Positions 1 to 11,186 of a stretch of DNA of 35,000 nt are shown in pieces. Every line of letters begins with the position of its first letter. Position 1 is the stretch's first letter. The stretch covers positions 13,102,151 through 13,137,150 of the forward strand of contig NC_135563.1 of assembly GCF_964340395.1 (NCBI RefSeq). Direction: 5' to 3'. The notes beneath the pieces were generated by a model that saw only the letters and a list, made by a program, of their open reading frames with translations, was not told the origin of the DNA and ran no database searches. The DNA comes from Glandiceps talaboti. Its lineage: Eukaryota > Hemichordata > Enteropneusta > Spengelidae. The translations under genes and the position numbers were made by a program.

Positions 1-1
1 A

Positions 2-35
<34 letters not shown>

Positions 36-36
36 T
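1..36. repeat. (GA)n microsatellite at window edge
   Basis: An almost pure GA dinucleotide run with one T interruption at position 7. It starts at the first base, so its true length is unknown. Confidence 0.95.
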
Positions 37-688
37 CATAGACGAGACAACACGTACAGTTTTAGACTATCTAGGTGCTAAAGAATCACTATGGATGGCA
101 TGAAAAAAATCTGTGGAGAATTATTTGTATCTCTGCTACATGAAACAACTGACAAAACAAAACACCAAATGACATGTTTATTCAATCAAATCTTGGTAAT
201 ATCATACTTTCACACTCTTCAACATATCTACTTTATGTTCTTGATTGATTTAGCATACATAGATGCATAGCAACATTATTGTATACCAAGGCAATTTGCC
301 TGTTGTGGAATCATAAAAATTGGTTTTAAATCTCTCAACAGGTACATGTAGCCAGAAAGATATGGCTCACCAAGGAGGTAGGAGGACCATTCTACCTCCA
401 ATGGGCTGAATAACCAGCTGTATTGCTACTGTAGTTCATATCACTTTTACTTTATGGGAAACACTATGAATACATGCAAGCATAGTAATTAAAGAAAGAG
501 ATTTGCTGTTATATGGAACCACTTAAAGTTATCTCTATACTGTACATAAAATATACACACAAGGGCATTAACCTCAAATATAGAGGAAACAAAGTTGATA
601 TGTTTGTTCTGGTCACTTCAGTCTTTTTAACATGTATACATAACTACAGCATATGGTCTTTTACTTCTGTATCAAGTAGATAACATTC

Positions 689-835
689 AAAGTTTTCATT
701 CTTGACAATTCAAAAGTACACAGAAAGTTCAATGACTGCTGCATTCTTAAAGTTTTCATTCTCGACAATTCAAAAGCACACAGAAATTTTAAGTTCCCTG
801 ACTGCTGAACTCTAATAGTTCTCATTCTTGACATT
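689..835. repeat. Diverged ~60-bp tandem repeat, 2.5 copies
   Basis: The block AGTTTTCATTCTTGACAATT followed by CAAAAG.ACACAGAAA occurs at 691 and again at 751 (offset 60). A shorter, more diverged third start lies at 817 (AGTTCTCATTCTTGACATT). Each copy continues into a version of TGACTGCTG. No coding meaning is seen. Confidence 0.8.
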
Positions 836-1044
836 AAAGTAATGTCAACGTTGGTGAAATTTTGACAATAACAGTACTATATATGGGTATGCATTTGAAT
901 GAGAAATAGATGTTTCAATGTGTTTTTGTAATTATTGAATATGATATTGTATAAACAGCTATCATATTATGATATATTATTTGAGGTTTCAGACAACTGA
1001 GTGATTAACAAATAATAAATGATATGACAATAAACAATACATGC

Positions 1045-1171
1045 CACCTTCTGTAAAGGTTAGAATGTGTCTTAGGAATCTCCCCAAACAAACCACCTTC
1101 TTTAAGCCATTAAAGGTTAGAATGTGTCTAATTGGGACTCTAAAATCACAGCTCCTAAAATCTCCCCAAAC
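1045..1171. repeat. Local partial duplication
   Basis: CACCTTCT plus AAAGGTTAGAATGTGTCT occurs with the latter word at 1055 and 1112 (offset 57). ATCTCCCCAAAC occurs at 1078 and 1160 (offset 82). The unequal offsets show a tandem duplication followed by an insertion of about 25 bp in the second copy. Confidence 0.75.
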
Positions 1172-1666
1172 TTTGTCCGATGAAAGCATGTTCTTGGTCC
1201 TTTTGAAATAGTAATTTGAGAGTTCAGTTATGTTTCCATGGAAATCAACATTTTTATTTTCCAATAGAGTTAACATAATAAAATATGGTATTTTGTGGCC
1301 ATACTGAATTATGGCTTAATTTTGACATCATTTTGACCTCTATTTCATTTGATCCCTGACTGTTTTTCTTGATTTTAACTGACAACGGGTTTGGATTACT
1401 GAACAAAGTAACAGTCAAAGTTTATGATCTTTATTTCTTTGGCACACAGGATTTCTGAATACATAGTTATAAATAAATGCTGATGTTCAAGGGTTCAATA
1501 AACTCCATTCAGCTCTAGACACATGAAGATATTCTATATCTCATAAAATTTAACAAGACTATGAAATTTCATTGTTTTTACATCAAAGTAATCCATCTCA
1601 CAAATATTGGTCTGATTACAGGCACTTGAAGTGTGCAGGGTTAGACAAGGACATGAACCAATATAT

Positions 1667-1990
1667 GGGGGGGGGGGGGCTACTCCCCTTATTTGAGTAT
1701 ACGTATATGTGACATCCTTTGGGGTGTGTTTTCTAACCCTTTGGTCTAAAATGGGGGTCTTGGGTTTTTTCGAGCTGAAGAGTCAACAATGGGGTCCACT
1801 TTGCATTATTTTCGGTTTTGCTGGGTGCTTTACCAAATCATAACTGCCCCAAAATGTTGCCTCCTAAGGAAAATCATAACAGTATTTAGGTCAAACTTTT
1901 ATCTGTAGTGATCTAAAATGGGGTATTGGTTTTTGGTCAAAGTGGGTCTAAAATTGAGCCTGGGGTTTCTAGCACTGGCCACACACCCCT
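1667..1990. mobile_element. G-run-headed interspersed element (non-autonomous, family unnamed)
   Basis: The segment begins with 13 consecutive G followed by CTACTCCCC. It is much richer in G, on this strand, than the sequence around it. It contains three versions of GGTCTAAAATGGGG (about 1743, 1912 and 1945) and ends near GGCCACACACCCCTA. The G-run, CTACTCCCC and repeated TCTAAAATGGGGT words recall interspersed repeats I associate with invertebrate genomes, but that is memory and not a search result. No open frame, poly-A tail or target-site duplication was recognised, so the borders are approximate. Confidence 0.5.
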
Positions 1991-2346
1991 ACCAGACTCT
2001 CCCAGGAACAATATCAGTGTATTTTTATACATATGGTTGTCAATGTGTACTTAGCGAGTACAAATCATGGGAATAAAACAGAACACAGTAAAATCAGTGA
2101 TATTGAGGGTATTAAAATTGATTGTTAAGTGTCTGAGTTTTCTGCTGGGAATGTTGACTTTCATTTGGAAATTTGGCAAGGATTCCAAGCATGTACATGC
2201 AGGAATACCGTAAGAATTTTACTGTCTTTTCAACCAGATGTATTCATTTTATCTCAATCTTTAATGACTACAGAACATATAGTCCAGAGACGTAGCTATC
2301 TAACTTGTTACATGTATACTGGCTCATCTTCTTGTGAACAACATTG

Positions 2347-2818
2347 TTAAAGCCTGGGAAACCCCACTCCAGGAAATAAAGACCTTTTCATGAACTTTTG
2401 GTTCTGAAGCGTATTGACATGGTTTTACATCACCTACATCATGTGCAACTTCAGTGAAAGTTGAATTTAACAGGCCCATTTAGGGATCTTTGCTGTTGGC
2501 CAAATTGCCTCATGGGAGACAGTACAAATGTGTATGCAATGGTTGAACAATCAATATTCATGTTTCCACTGAAGGTAATAGGCTCATATGGGTCATAAAT
2601 ATTCATTGTTCAACCATTGCATAAACAGTTCTGCTGACTCCCATGAGGCAGTGTGGTCCACAGCAAAGATCCCTCAATATGGGGGATAACTTCAACTTGA
2701 TGTTTCTCTGAAATCACAAGTAATGCATATAGGTATGTGGAACCATGAAATAACTCTCCAGAACCCAAAGTTTGTGAAAATACATTTATTTCCTGGAGTG
2801 GCATTCCTCTTTAAGCCA
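2347..2818. mobile_element. Foldback element: ~225-bp imperfect inverted arms
   Basis: The left arm (about 2347-2565) and right arm (about 2595-2818) are reverse complements over most of their length. Landmarks pair in mirror order: CCACTCCAGGAAATAAA (left) with TTTATTTCCTGGAGTGG (right), AGGGATCTTTGCTGT with its complement, GCCTCATGGGAG with CTCCCATGAGGC, and ATGCAATGGTTGAACAAT with ATTGTTCAACCATTGCAT. The spacer is about 30 bp. The arms have diverged from each other, so this is not a recent palindrome. It encodes nothing; the 64-codon minus frame at 2610-2804 is inside the right arm. The form is typical of foldback or MITE-type non-autonomous DNA transposons. No target duplication could be confirmed. 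Confidence 0.8.
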
Positions 2819-4057
2819 GACAGTCAAGTATCTGGGCTATTAGAGCATTGCCACAGCCCGAAGTGTTGAGCTATATATGCAACGTCATTATGGAACCATA
2901 TGCAGAGGTTCAGCAGATATGGTTGATGAAAGATTTTGACCATAGTAATGCATGCTTATATAGTGTTCAAATACCTCAAATGCATAGGAACCATGCCTGC
3001 ATGGCAATGGCAGTGACCCATACAATAAAGCTGTTGACAGCCATTGAACATGAAGTTTATCAAACTGTACACAGGTACATGTATACTACTCAACACACCA
3101 TTTAATAGCTATCGCTCTCTTTCAAGGTTTGTATAGTTACCACACAGCATTCCAGCCCACTACTGGTACAAACTATTGATTGTTTATGTTAAATGCAGTT
3201 TAACAACTATAGGGTCTAATTTGAGGTCTGTCTATTTTAAGTAGTTTACAAGACATTATCAGACTTCTGCATAAGCTAATAAACATGCAGAAATTCATAT
3301 GTTTCGATGGGAGGGGATTTCAGGTCGTTCTGATTTGTTAACTTCATTTTCTGCACTTCAGACATATTTGTCAAGTACAAATTATCATGTCAACCTCAAT
3401 ACACAATACTTTTGAGATTTCTGGTCGAGTCTTCTTTTAACATGTTTCACACCTTTACTTTTATGTGTTTCACAATTGTTGTGAATCAGAACTTTCCGTT
3501 GCTTGTTACAACGATCACCAGTACTTATCCTTGTAAATAACAGAAATATTTTCCAGCATTGATACAGTAATTTCTTCTCATATTTAATAGCTTTTGGTTT
3601 CTGCAACTCACAGTATGAAGACAGCCATGGTGACATTAAAAGTTAAACATAACTAGAAGTACAAATAGTTCACATACCACAACCTATTTATCTTTATAAA
3701 TCACAGTATTTCCATCTATACTAGAAGTGAAAGAAAAGTTCTTAAAATTCCTCCATCTACTAAATACACATGAAAGTATCTAAACGTGTGTTCAGAACTC
3801 TCTTTGGGATACTCACTATTCAAGTATAATGGAAGTACTATGGAACAAACTAACAACATCTATCATCATTACAACAGTTTTGTATTTCCTGACATTGCTA
3901 AAATGCATGTTGTCGCCACTTAGCCATCTGACATCGGCTACGTTCCACTTGAGGCCTTTAAGCCTGATTATATCTCAATTGCTCTAGAGCTATCTATGGT
4001 TCAAGACCCGTTTTCACATCTGCCCTCTGAACGTGACTTAAGTTCTGATCCTGGCTG
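2819..4057. other. Non-coding stretch
   Basis: No convincing exon. Two frames of 83-85 codons (2848-3105 plus, 3385-3636 minus) lack domain-like composition and recognisable similarity. The part from about 3900 to 4050 is less AT-rich than its surroundings, but no tRNA or SINE structure could be built from it. Confidence 0.55.
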
Positions 4058-4073
4058 GTGTGTGTGTGTGTGT
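4058..4073. repeat. (TG)n microsatellite
   Basis: Eight uninterrupted TG/GT dinucleotides. Confidence 0.9.
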
Positions 4074-4499
4074 ACCGCAATACATATCACAAACATACAC
4101 ACAAAGCATACTTGAGCTGGCCTAGGGGAAAATACATTTATCCACTTTATTTAATAAACATTTCAAACTTTATCAATGTCAAAGTACCTTTTCTTGTCCA
4201 CTTTAATGTAGATATACTATCCATCTCTCTTAGGTTTTCAACATTATACATTTTATACAATTGTATGAGTTAGGTGCAGGTGGTGGTGGGTTGGGCGGGG
4301 TAAGTTTTGTGTCCATTTTCTTTCAATTCACTTTTGTTTTCTGTCACTGTATCAGTATGAAGATATGTACATGGATGGAAACAAGTCTTTGTACATGACA
4401 CGTCCCCTCTTGATTACTTTATTGCTATAACAACATGGATACAATGGAATTGTTTCAAATTTAGTGTTAACTGTACCATCACATATATTCAGCTCACAA

Positions 4500-4715
4500 A
4501 TATTATTCCCAGTTTAAAACTAAGAATGAATGTGTATTATTCTTAGTTCAAAAGTAAGAATAACTGTTTGCAATTATTCCCAGTTCAAAAGTAAGAACGA
4601 CTGTCTATTATCCCAGTTTAAAACTAAGAATGACTGTGTAATAATCCCAGTTTAAAATAAGAACGACTGCTTATTATCCCAGTTCAAAATTAATAACAAC
4701 AGCCTGTGCATCATA
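4500..4715. repeat. Diverged ~42-bp tandem repeat, 5 copies
   Basis: The core ATTATTCCCAGTT(T/C)AAAA.TAAGAA(T/C)(G/A)A(C/A)TG recurs about five times with lengths of about 37-45 bp. Later copies shorten the ATTATTCCC part to TTATCCC. Divergence between copies suggests an old array. No open frame runs through it. Confidence 0.85.
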
Positions 4716-5096
4716 TTCCAGTTTCATAGACTGAGCATACACTGACAGGCATGGTGGCTTCATAAATCTATGTACAGTACATAGACACACTTACCCTGTT
4801 TTAAACCTTTCATAGTATACGTACTTATACCAGATATTGTATCAATGATTTCCTGTATCTTTTCTTGATATGGATTTATGTATGTGTACTATTTCCAAAT
4901 ATCATATTACATTACACCCACTCTTTTCTAGAGTCAGAACTTTCAACAAAATACAAAGTTCCTTTAATTCAAATATTTATACAATAGTACATAATTCAAT
5001 GTTTGTTGGTGGGCATGACACCATTGGGTTTTCAGAGGGCATATTAGAAGATCTTGTACTTCTCATTCTTACTAGTACAATGGTAGCTACTGTACC
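4716..5096. other. Non-coding, one weak splice-donor context
   Basis: On the minus strand a good donor (AACAGG then GTAAGTGTG, boundary at 4795) follows about 26 open codons, but no acceptor with a pyrimidine tract precedes them. No exon is called. Confidence 0.4.
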
Positions 5097-6473
5097 TAAC
5101 CAGGGTAGGGTGAATGTATAAACCAGGGTAGGGTGAATGTATAAACCAGAGTAGGGTGAATGTATAAACCAGGGTAGAGTGAACGTACAAACCCGGGTAG
5201 AGTGAACGTATAAACCAGGGTAGGGTGAACGTATAAACCAGGGTAGGGTGAACGTATAAACCAGGGTAGAGTGAACGTATAAACCAGGGTAGAGTGAACG
5301 TATAAACCAGGGTAGAGTGAACGTATAAACCAGGGTAGAGTGAACTTATAAACGAGGGTAGAGTGAACGTATAAACCAGGGTAGAGTGAATGTATAAACC
5401 AGGGTAGAGTGAACGTATAAACCAGGGTAGAGTGAACGTATAAACCAGGGTAGGGTGAACGTATAAACCAGGGTAGGGTGAACGTATAAATCAGGGTAGA
5501 GTGAACGTATAAACCAGGGTAGAGTGAACGTATAAACCAGGGTAGAGTGAATGTATAAACCAGGGTAGAGTGAACGTACAAACCCGGGTAGAGTGAACGT
5601 ATAAACCAGGGTAGGGTGAACGTATAAACCAGGGTAGGGTGAACGTATAAACCAGGGTAGAGTGAACGTATAAACCAGGGTAGAGTGAACGTATAAACCA
5701 GGGTAGAGTGAACGTATAAACCAGGGTAGAGTGAACTTATAAACGAGGGTAGAGTGAACGTATAAACCAGGGTAGAGTGAATGTATAAACCAGGGTAGAG
5801 TGAACGTATAAACCAGGGTAGAGTGAACGTATAAACCAGGGTAGAGTGAACGTATAAACCAGGGTAGAGTGAACTTATAAACGAGGGTAGAGTGAACGTA
5901 TAAACCAGGGTAGAGTGAATGTATAAACCAGGGTAGAGTGAACGTATAAACCAGGGTAGAGTGAACGTATAAACCAGGGTAGGGTGAACGTATAAACCAG
6001 GGTAGGGTGAACGTATAAACCAGGGTAGAGTGAACGTATAAACCAGGGTAGAGTGAACGTATAAACCAGGGTAGAGTGAATGTATAAACCAGGGTAGAGT
6101 GAACGTACAAACCCGGGTAGAGTGAACGTATAAACCAGGGTAGGGTGAACGTATAAACCAGGGTAGGGTGAATGTATAAACCAGGGTAAAGTGAACGTAT
6201 AAACCAGGGTAGGGTGAACGTATAAACCAGGGTAGGGTGAACGTATAAACCAGGGTAGAGTGAACGTATAAACCAGGGTAGGGTGAATGTATAAACCAGG
6301 GTAGGGTGAACGTATAAACCAGGTAGAGTGAACGTATAAACCAGGGTAGAGTGAACGTATAAACCAGGGTAGGGTGAATGTAAAAACCAGGGTATGGTGA
6401 ACGTATAAACCAGGGTAGAGTGAACGTATAAACCAGGGTAAAGTGAACGTATAAACCAGGGTAGAGTACATGT
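5097..6473. repeat. 23-bp minisatellite, 60 units, with higher-order repeats
   Basis: The unit GTATAAACCAGGGTAGAGTGAAC is repeated head to tail. CAGGG anchors run from 5101 to 6457, which is 59 periods of 23 bp allowing for one unit with a single-base deletion near 6322. Variant positions are AGAGTG/AGGGTG, AACGTATA/AATGTATA, and rarer GTACAAACCCGGG and TTATAAACGAGGG units. The rare variants recur at exact multiples of 23 bp (391, 529 and 138), which shows block duplication. The minus strand of the unit has no stop codon in any frame, so three long minus frames (5096-5581, 5346-6110, 5875-6471) appear. They are by-products of the unit and not called as genes. Confidence 0.98.
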
Positions 6474-8387
6474 TATTTAAAGCAATCCAAATGACCTAGC
6501 TGGAGTTCTATTTCTTTAAATTTAAGGGACAAAAGCTGAGATAGTATATTTTTGAGGAGTTATACTTTTTCTGTACATTTTACAATAGTTGTTGTACAGC
6601 TAGTATTTGAATTTCAAGCAGACTGAATCATCACTTGCTATTGGTGGAACCTCAGATATTTAGGCTAAAAACATAAACGATTCACTCATAAACTTTTAGT
6701 AGATACATTTGTATATTTATACTTAAGTGTCAAGGAAATCAATATCCTGATCATCCCAGCAATTGTGCCAACAGTCCAAAACAACAATGTCAATCTTAAT
6801 GCAATCATGACATTAACATTTTCAGAATGATAACTTTAATCAAGGTGTTATGCATAAACACTTTCACCCAGTTCGTGCCCCTTTAACCCTCTTCAGGTCA
6901 AGGTCATATAAAAGTTTGGCAGTGGCTGGATTGGGATTATTAAAGTATAAAGTATACTGGTTTGTATTGATTATGATCACGCTACACATATACATATAGT
7001 ACAGGCTTGAATAACATATTTTGTGTTCAATACAGATATGTTAAATTCTCAGTTAAAGGGCAATGTTTCAATCCCAGGTCCGACGTCACATTTGTTTTAT
7101 CTCTAATAATAAGGCTTACATGGGATCAATTTCTTTTGCTCTGGACTGGAAGTTTTTCAGCAACTATGCCAATCAATTACCTTTCACACTTATTAGATTT
7201 TAATTCTAATCCAAACAGAGCCTTTAACATGTACTCTAAGTATCATAAAGGCATCTAATGGAGAATTCTGAAAAGAAAGCATATGTCTGGGTTTCAAGTA
7301 TCATGTGGTGATGAATAAAGCCCTACAAGTACTCAACATACACTGTCTTTTTAATCAGATTACCACTGGGTAACTGAAAATACCTTCAACTTTACAATTG
7401 TTTAAGTTTTATGTTTCAGGACTTAAAGTCCAGTCAGACTTTGATACTCCTGTCTTTAGTTTGTACTGAATACTGCTGTCAACTTAAATATGATTTGGGT
7501 GATAAATTAACACCTTGGTTGGGTTTATGGGAAAACCTCTGGTGACTGCCGACTATACCGGTTCAGTGAACAACATCATCAAGCCTGGAATTTGGGTTTT
7601 ATTTGAAAGTATTTTTACTTGAGTAAAACGCTTATAAACTCAGTTTGTGTCACTTTAAGCTATGGTATCATAATTATAAACTGAGCTGCCAACACATACA
7701 TGTATATCTATATATATACCTGTTGATATAAAATTCAGTATCTGTCCTCAATAGCCCCGACTGGATCTAAGCCAGTATAGTCAATCAGCCAAGTCTTTGA
7801 GTTATAAGTCCTCAGTGAAAACTAACAGGCTAAACATGTATGCTGCATTAGATTAACCTAGGAAACTAACTGTTGTGGTTATGCTACGCCAGCTTTTACT
7901 TTTAGTTTTATTGAAATTTTGAACTACACAATATATGTATAGTCTGGTATGTGATTCACCCTATAACAACAATACAACAGGGCAAAAAAACACGTCTCAC
8001 CTATAAATTACATGGCATTATCACTAGACTGTGTATCCATCAACTAGATTCCATACACACACAATGTATGTACTGTATTGGTGCAAATCACTTGTTGAAC
8101 ATCTGAATATAGCAAGTGTTCCTTTTCATATAACAGCAAACAACTACCATACTACCGGCTAATACTAATAAATGCATACACATCCCTGCCCATTCCTCCC
8201 CAAACTCAAACTCAATTCAAATTAAGTATACCAATGAGATAAATTCTGTTTTAATCCTATTATGAATATAGTATGAAATGACCTTGTGCTAATGGTTACA
8301 AACAACTTAAAAGATTCTGAATAATTTTACCGTAAAACATTCCAAAACAAATTGTGATTGGACATCAGTTAATTGGTTAACATCCAG
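6474..8387. other. Non-coding stretch with dispersed repeat ends
   Basis: AT-rich and without a convincing frame. Two copies of a dispersed word close to CAGTTTGTGCCCCTTTAA occur here (about 6871 and 7639) and are described with the element at 21384-21740. Confidence 0.55.
7608..7665 (+). repeat. Dispersed repeat fragment, related to 21682-21738
   Basis: About 58 bp matches 21682-21738 at roughly four bases in five. The shared blocks include AGTATTTT.ACTTGA.TAAAA, then GCTTATAAACTCA and TTGTG.CAC.TTTAAG. It looks like the terminal part of the same non-autonomous element family without a visible opposite end. Confidence 0.7.
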
Positions 8388-8452
8388 CCCCTCCCCCTTC
8401 CACCATCACCATCACCCCACCCCACCCCACCCCCCACCCCCCTCTACCACCA
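8388..8452. repeat. C-rich low-complexity tract
   Basis: A run of CCCCTCCC, CACCATCACC and CCCCACCCCACCCCACCCC words, very different in base use from the flanks. The proline- and histidine-rich plus frame across it (8373-8585) is explained by this composition. Confidence 0.9.
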
Positions 8453-11186
8453 TCCCAGTTTGGTGGCAAAGTATCCTGCTATCAAATTGTCTACTTTGAC
8501 AAAGTCTGCTGCAGTATCAGTTTTCAAGTTATTTATGACTCCTTACAACCATATAAATTACTATACTTTTATCCTAGGTAATTAAAAGTTGATGAGTTTA
8601 CCAATTATACATAGTAAGTTATCTAATATGTTGTCAGTGGTCATCTGAAATGGACAGTGTTGATTACACCAACCTATGTTTACATTGCCAGACTACCTAT
8701 AGTTTGTACTAATTGACTGGTATGTACCACATCATTACCATCATTACCACTCATTTAAAACAGTTAGGGTTGTTTTTATTGCCTACATGTGTTTTAATTA
8801 TTATCTCCCTATTTCTGCTCTGTCTATATTTCGCAAAAGAAGATATCTGGGGTGTTGACACAAGTCGAAAAGTCTAGTCTGGCATGAGTGTATACATTAA
8901 ATTTTACATTATTAGAATTTTGTAGATATGTATACATATGGTTAAATCTATGGATGTGTTATTCATGCGGTCTACAATCACCATAGATCTAATTACAGAT
9001 GTTTATTTACATGTAACCTTACCATTGAAACTGATAGATCTCATCCATAGCTAGAAAATTCTAATGCTTTCTTCTCCCCAGTATTTTATTTAGCCCTATT
9101 TACACAATGTTTATCAAACTTTGTACTTTTGTTCCTGGGACTACTAAATGACGTAGCATGCACAACAAGCCACTCCCCTGCACTATGTGGTAATCACAAT
9201 CAAAATGCTGTTCTATCTGTGGGTGATACTTCCATGTTCTATCCTTCCACACAAGAGGAATAACTTTATACAATTCGACCTACAACTAATCAAGTCCTTT
9301 GCAGTAAATCTACTGGAAAGTCTGGACAATTTTACACATAGAATATTGTGTTCAGTACTATGCCTGTAGACTAACATGTATATCATTTGAAAAATCATTG
9401 TGATATATATTCCTTGGCATTTTTTCACACAATTCATGCTAAATTCTTTTGTTGATGGCTTGAGAAACAAGGATGAGTACGCATGCTTGCATGAATATAA
9501 ATTATGTTTTTATAGACCAATGTCTTGGTTTAATTGCCAGCACTTACACTGCAATTCTGCAACTAGTGTGACAAATAGATGAAGCAACAAATCAAAGTAA
9601 GCCTTGATAAAGGGTATTAACCTCTAAAATGCTTTGAAATCAAGTCATTCAGATGTGTTTATGGCTGTGTCAAAGGTTATCAACAATCATGCATTATTTA
9701 TGACTACAATGGACATTCACATTCCACACACTAAAATAACAAAACACCTGCCCTGAATTATTGATGTTTCAAAGAATTTTTTCTAAATACTGAAATTGTA
9801 ATTATAACAGAATTATCCAGATTGGTATTTTAATATTCTCTAAGTCTGGCTGAAACTTTCTACACTATTCTGGAACTTAATATATATACTCCATTTTAAG
9901 ATAGTCCTTTTCATGTGCTGTTTACAAAGAGAGAGTGCCAACCAAGCTATCTCTAGACTAAAATGGCAGTGGAAAAAATCAAACCCTGATATTTTTACAG
10001 CAGTAAACTGTAAAATATTATACAATATATCAAATGTTATTTTGACACATTCTTGTTACAAATAACAACTTTTTATTCTCACTTGAAGTATATAAAAAGT
10101 CTGATAGGAAAATTATAGATAAATTAAGCCTTGCAAGTTTTATACAATGGTTGCAGTCATAAACATACAGACCACAAAAAGACTTCACATGTACACACAA
10201 TAAAATCTTTTTATCCTGTGTTTATGCTAACATACAGGTACATCTGGTTGAATGTACACTGTCACATTATTTTACCATGGGACAGTAGGGAAGAACTATA
10301 TAATTATATATATATATCCAGAAAATAAATTTAGAAAATAGTAGAAGAAAATACTAATTGTAGAACTATTTCAGTTTTCCAGAATACACACTAGTATAAA
10401 CCCTCAATCAAAATGTATTAAATATAAATGTCATGTGCATTTCTGTTAACTATCACAACCTACAATCTGTTGTCAATAATATGTCAATTTAAATTCCTCT
10501 CCAATATGAAATCAAGACAGTTTCCAAGGTGAGTAGGTGTGCATTACAATGCAACACTAATTGGTAAGCTGCCTACCTACATTCAGAGATCTCAAATTAG
10601 TAGTCATCTTAGAACAACATGCTTAAAAATGTGCATTAAAATACACCTATTGATAATTAGTAATTGTTAAAAAAAAAAAAATTAAAAAAAAACAACCTTA
10701 AAATCACTAAGATTTAGTATACAGTAATATGTTTGAACTGATCTGTGATTTCTGGAATGTCTTAGCTATTACAAACTAATTATGTTAGGATTTCTATATA
10801 TAAATGTTGGAAAAATGATATCACTATTTAAAGAGTGTATTTGGGTGTAGGTAGCATTAAAGTATGCAGGCTTGACCACACAATGTCTTGTGTAAATAAA
10901 GTATTACATTTTAGGACATTTGAAAAGTTAAAAATACTGGCAATATATGATCAAAAAATGAAGGGTTGTCATGGAAACAAAGCTAATTCAATTTACATGA
11001 CTCAGGACACATAAGTGTAAGTTCTCCTTAATTTTCTCAAAATATGACAATATTAAATATGGGCAATTTTTTTTACTTTAATGGGGCAGTGACAGAAAGA
11101 AAGTCAATTTAATATGTGTGGCTGGGCACATCAATATATAGTTCTGTTTTACTTATCAAAATACGAACACGTTAAATTCAACTTAC
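8453..11186. other. Non-coding stretch, probably intron or 3' flank of the minus-strand gene
   Basis: The donor at the low-coordinate end of the exon at 11187 implies that this stretch begins inside an intron of that gene, read on the minus strand. No further FERM-like exon could be recognised. Overlapping frames at 9187-9582 (both strands) and 9840-10025 are AT-driven and unlike any known domain. An A-rich tract lies at 10669-10692 and a short TA run near 10300-10316. Confidence 0.5.

Larger units (their letters stand above)
37..2346. other. Non-coding stretch, small local duplications only
   Basis: AT-rich sequence without a frame that looks coding on either strand. The 95-codon minus-strand frame at 989-1276 runs through a local duplication, has no splice-bounded look and resembles nothing known. 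The stretch holds the two local duplications and the G-run element listed separately. It may be intergenic, or an intron of the minus-strand gene whose exon lies at 11.2-11.9 kb. Confidence 0.6.

Noticed and set aside
3900-4050. Possible tRNA-derived SINE: GGTTCAAGACC resembles a B box
   Set aside because: No A box at the right distance, no cloverleaf pairing and no tail or target duplication could be found.
4795-4890. Minus-strand exon ending at a good donor AACAGG/GTAAGT
   Set aside because: The upstream side lacks a pyrimidine-rich acceptor; about 26 open codons is within chance.
5096-6471. Three long minus-strand frames of 161-254 codons with YVHSTLVYTFTLP-type repeats as a repeat-protein gene
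   Set aside because: They arise because the 23-bp unit is stop-free on minus in every frame; they overlap one another in different frames and have no independent coding signal.
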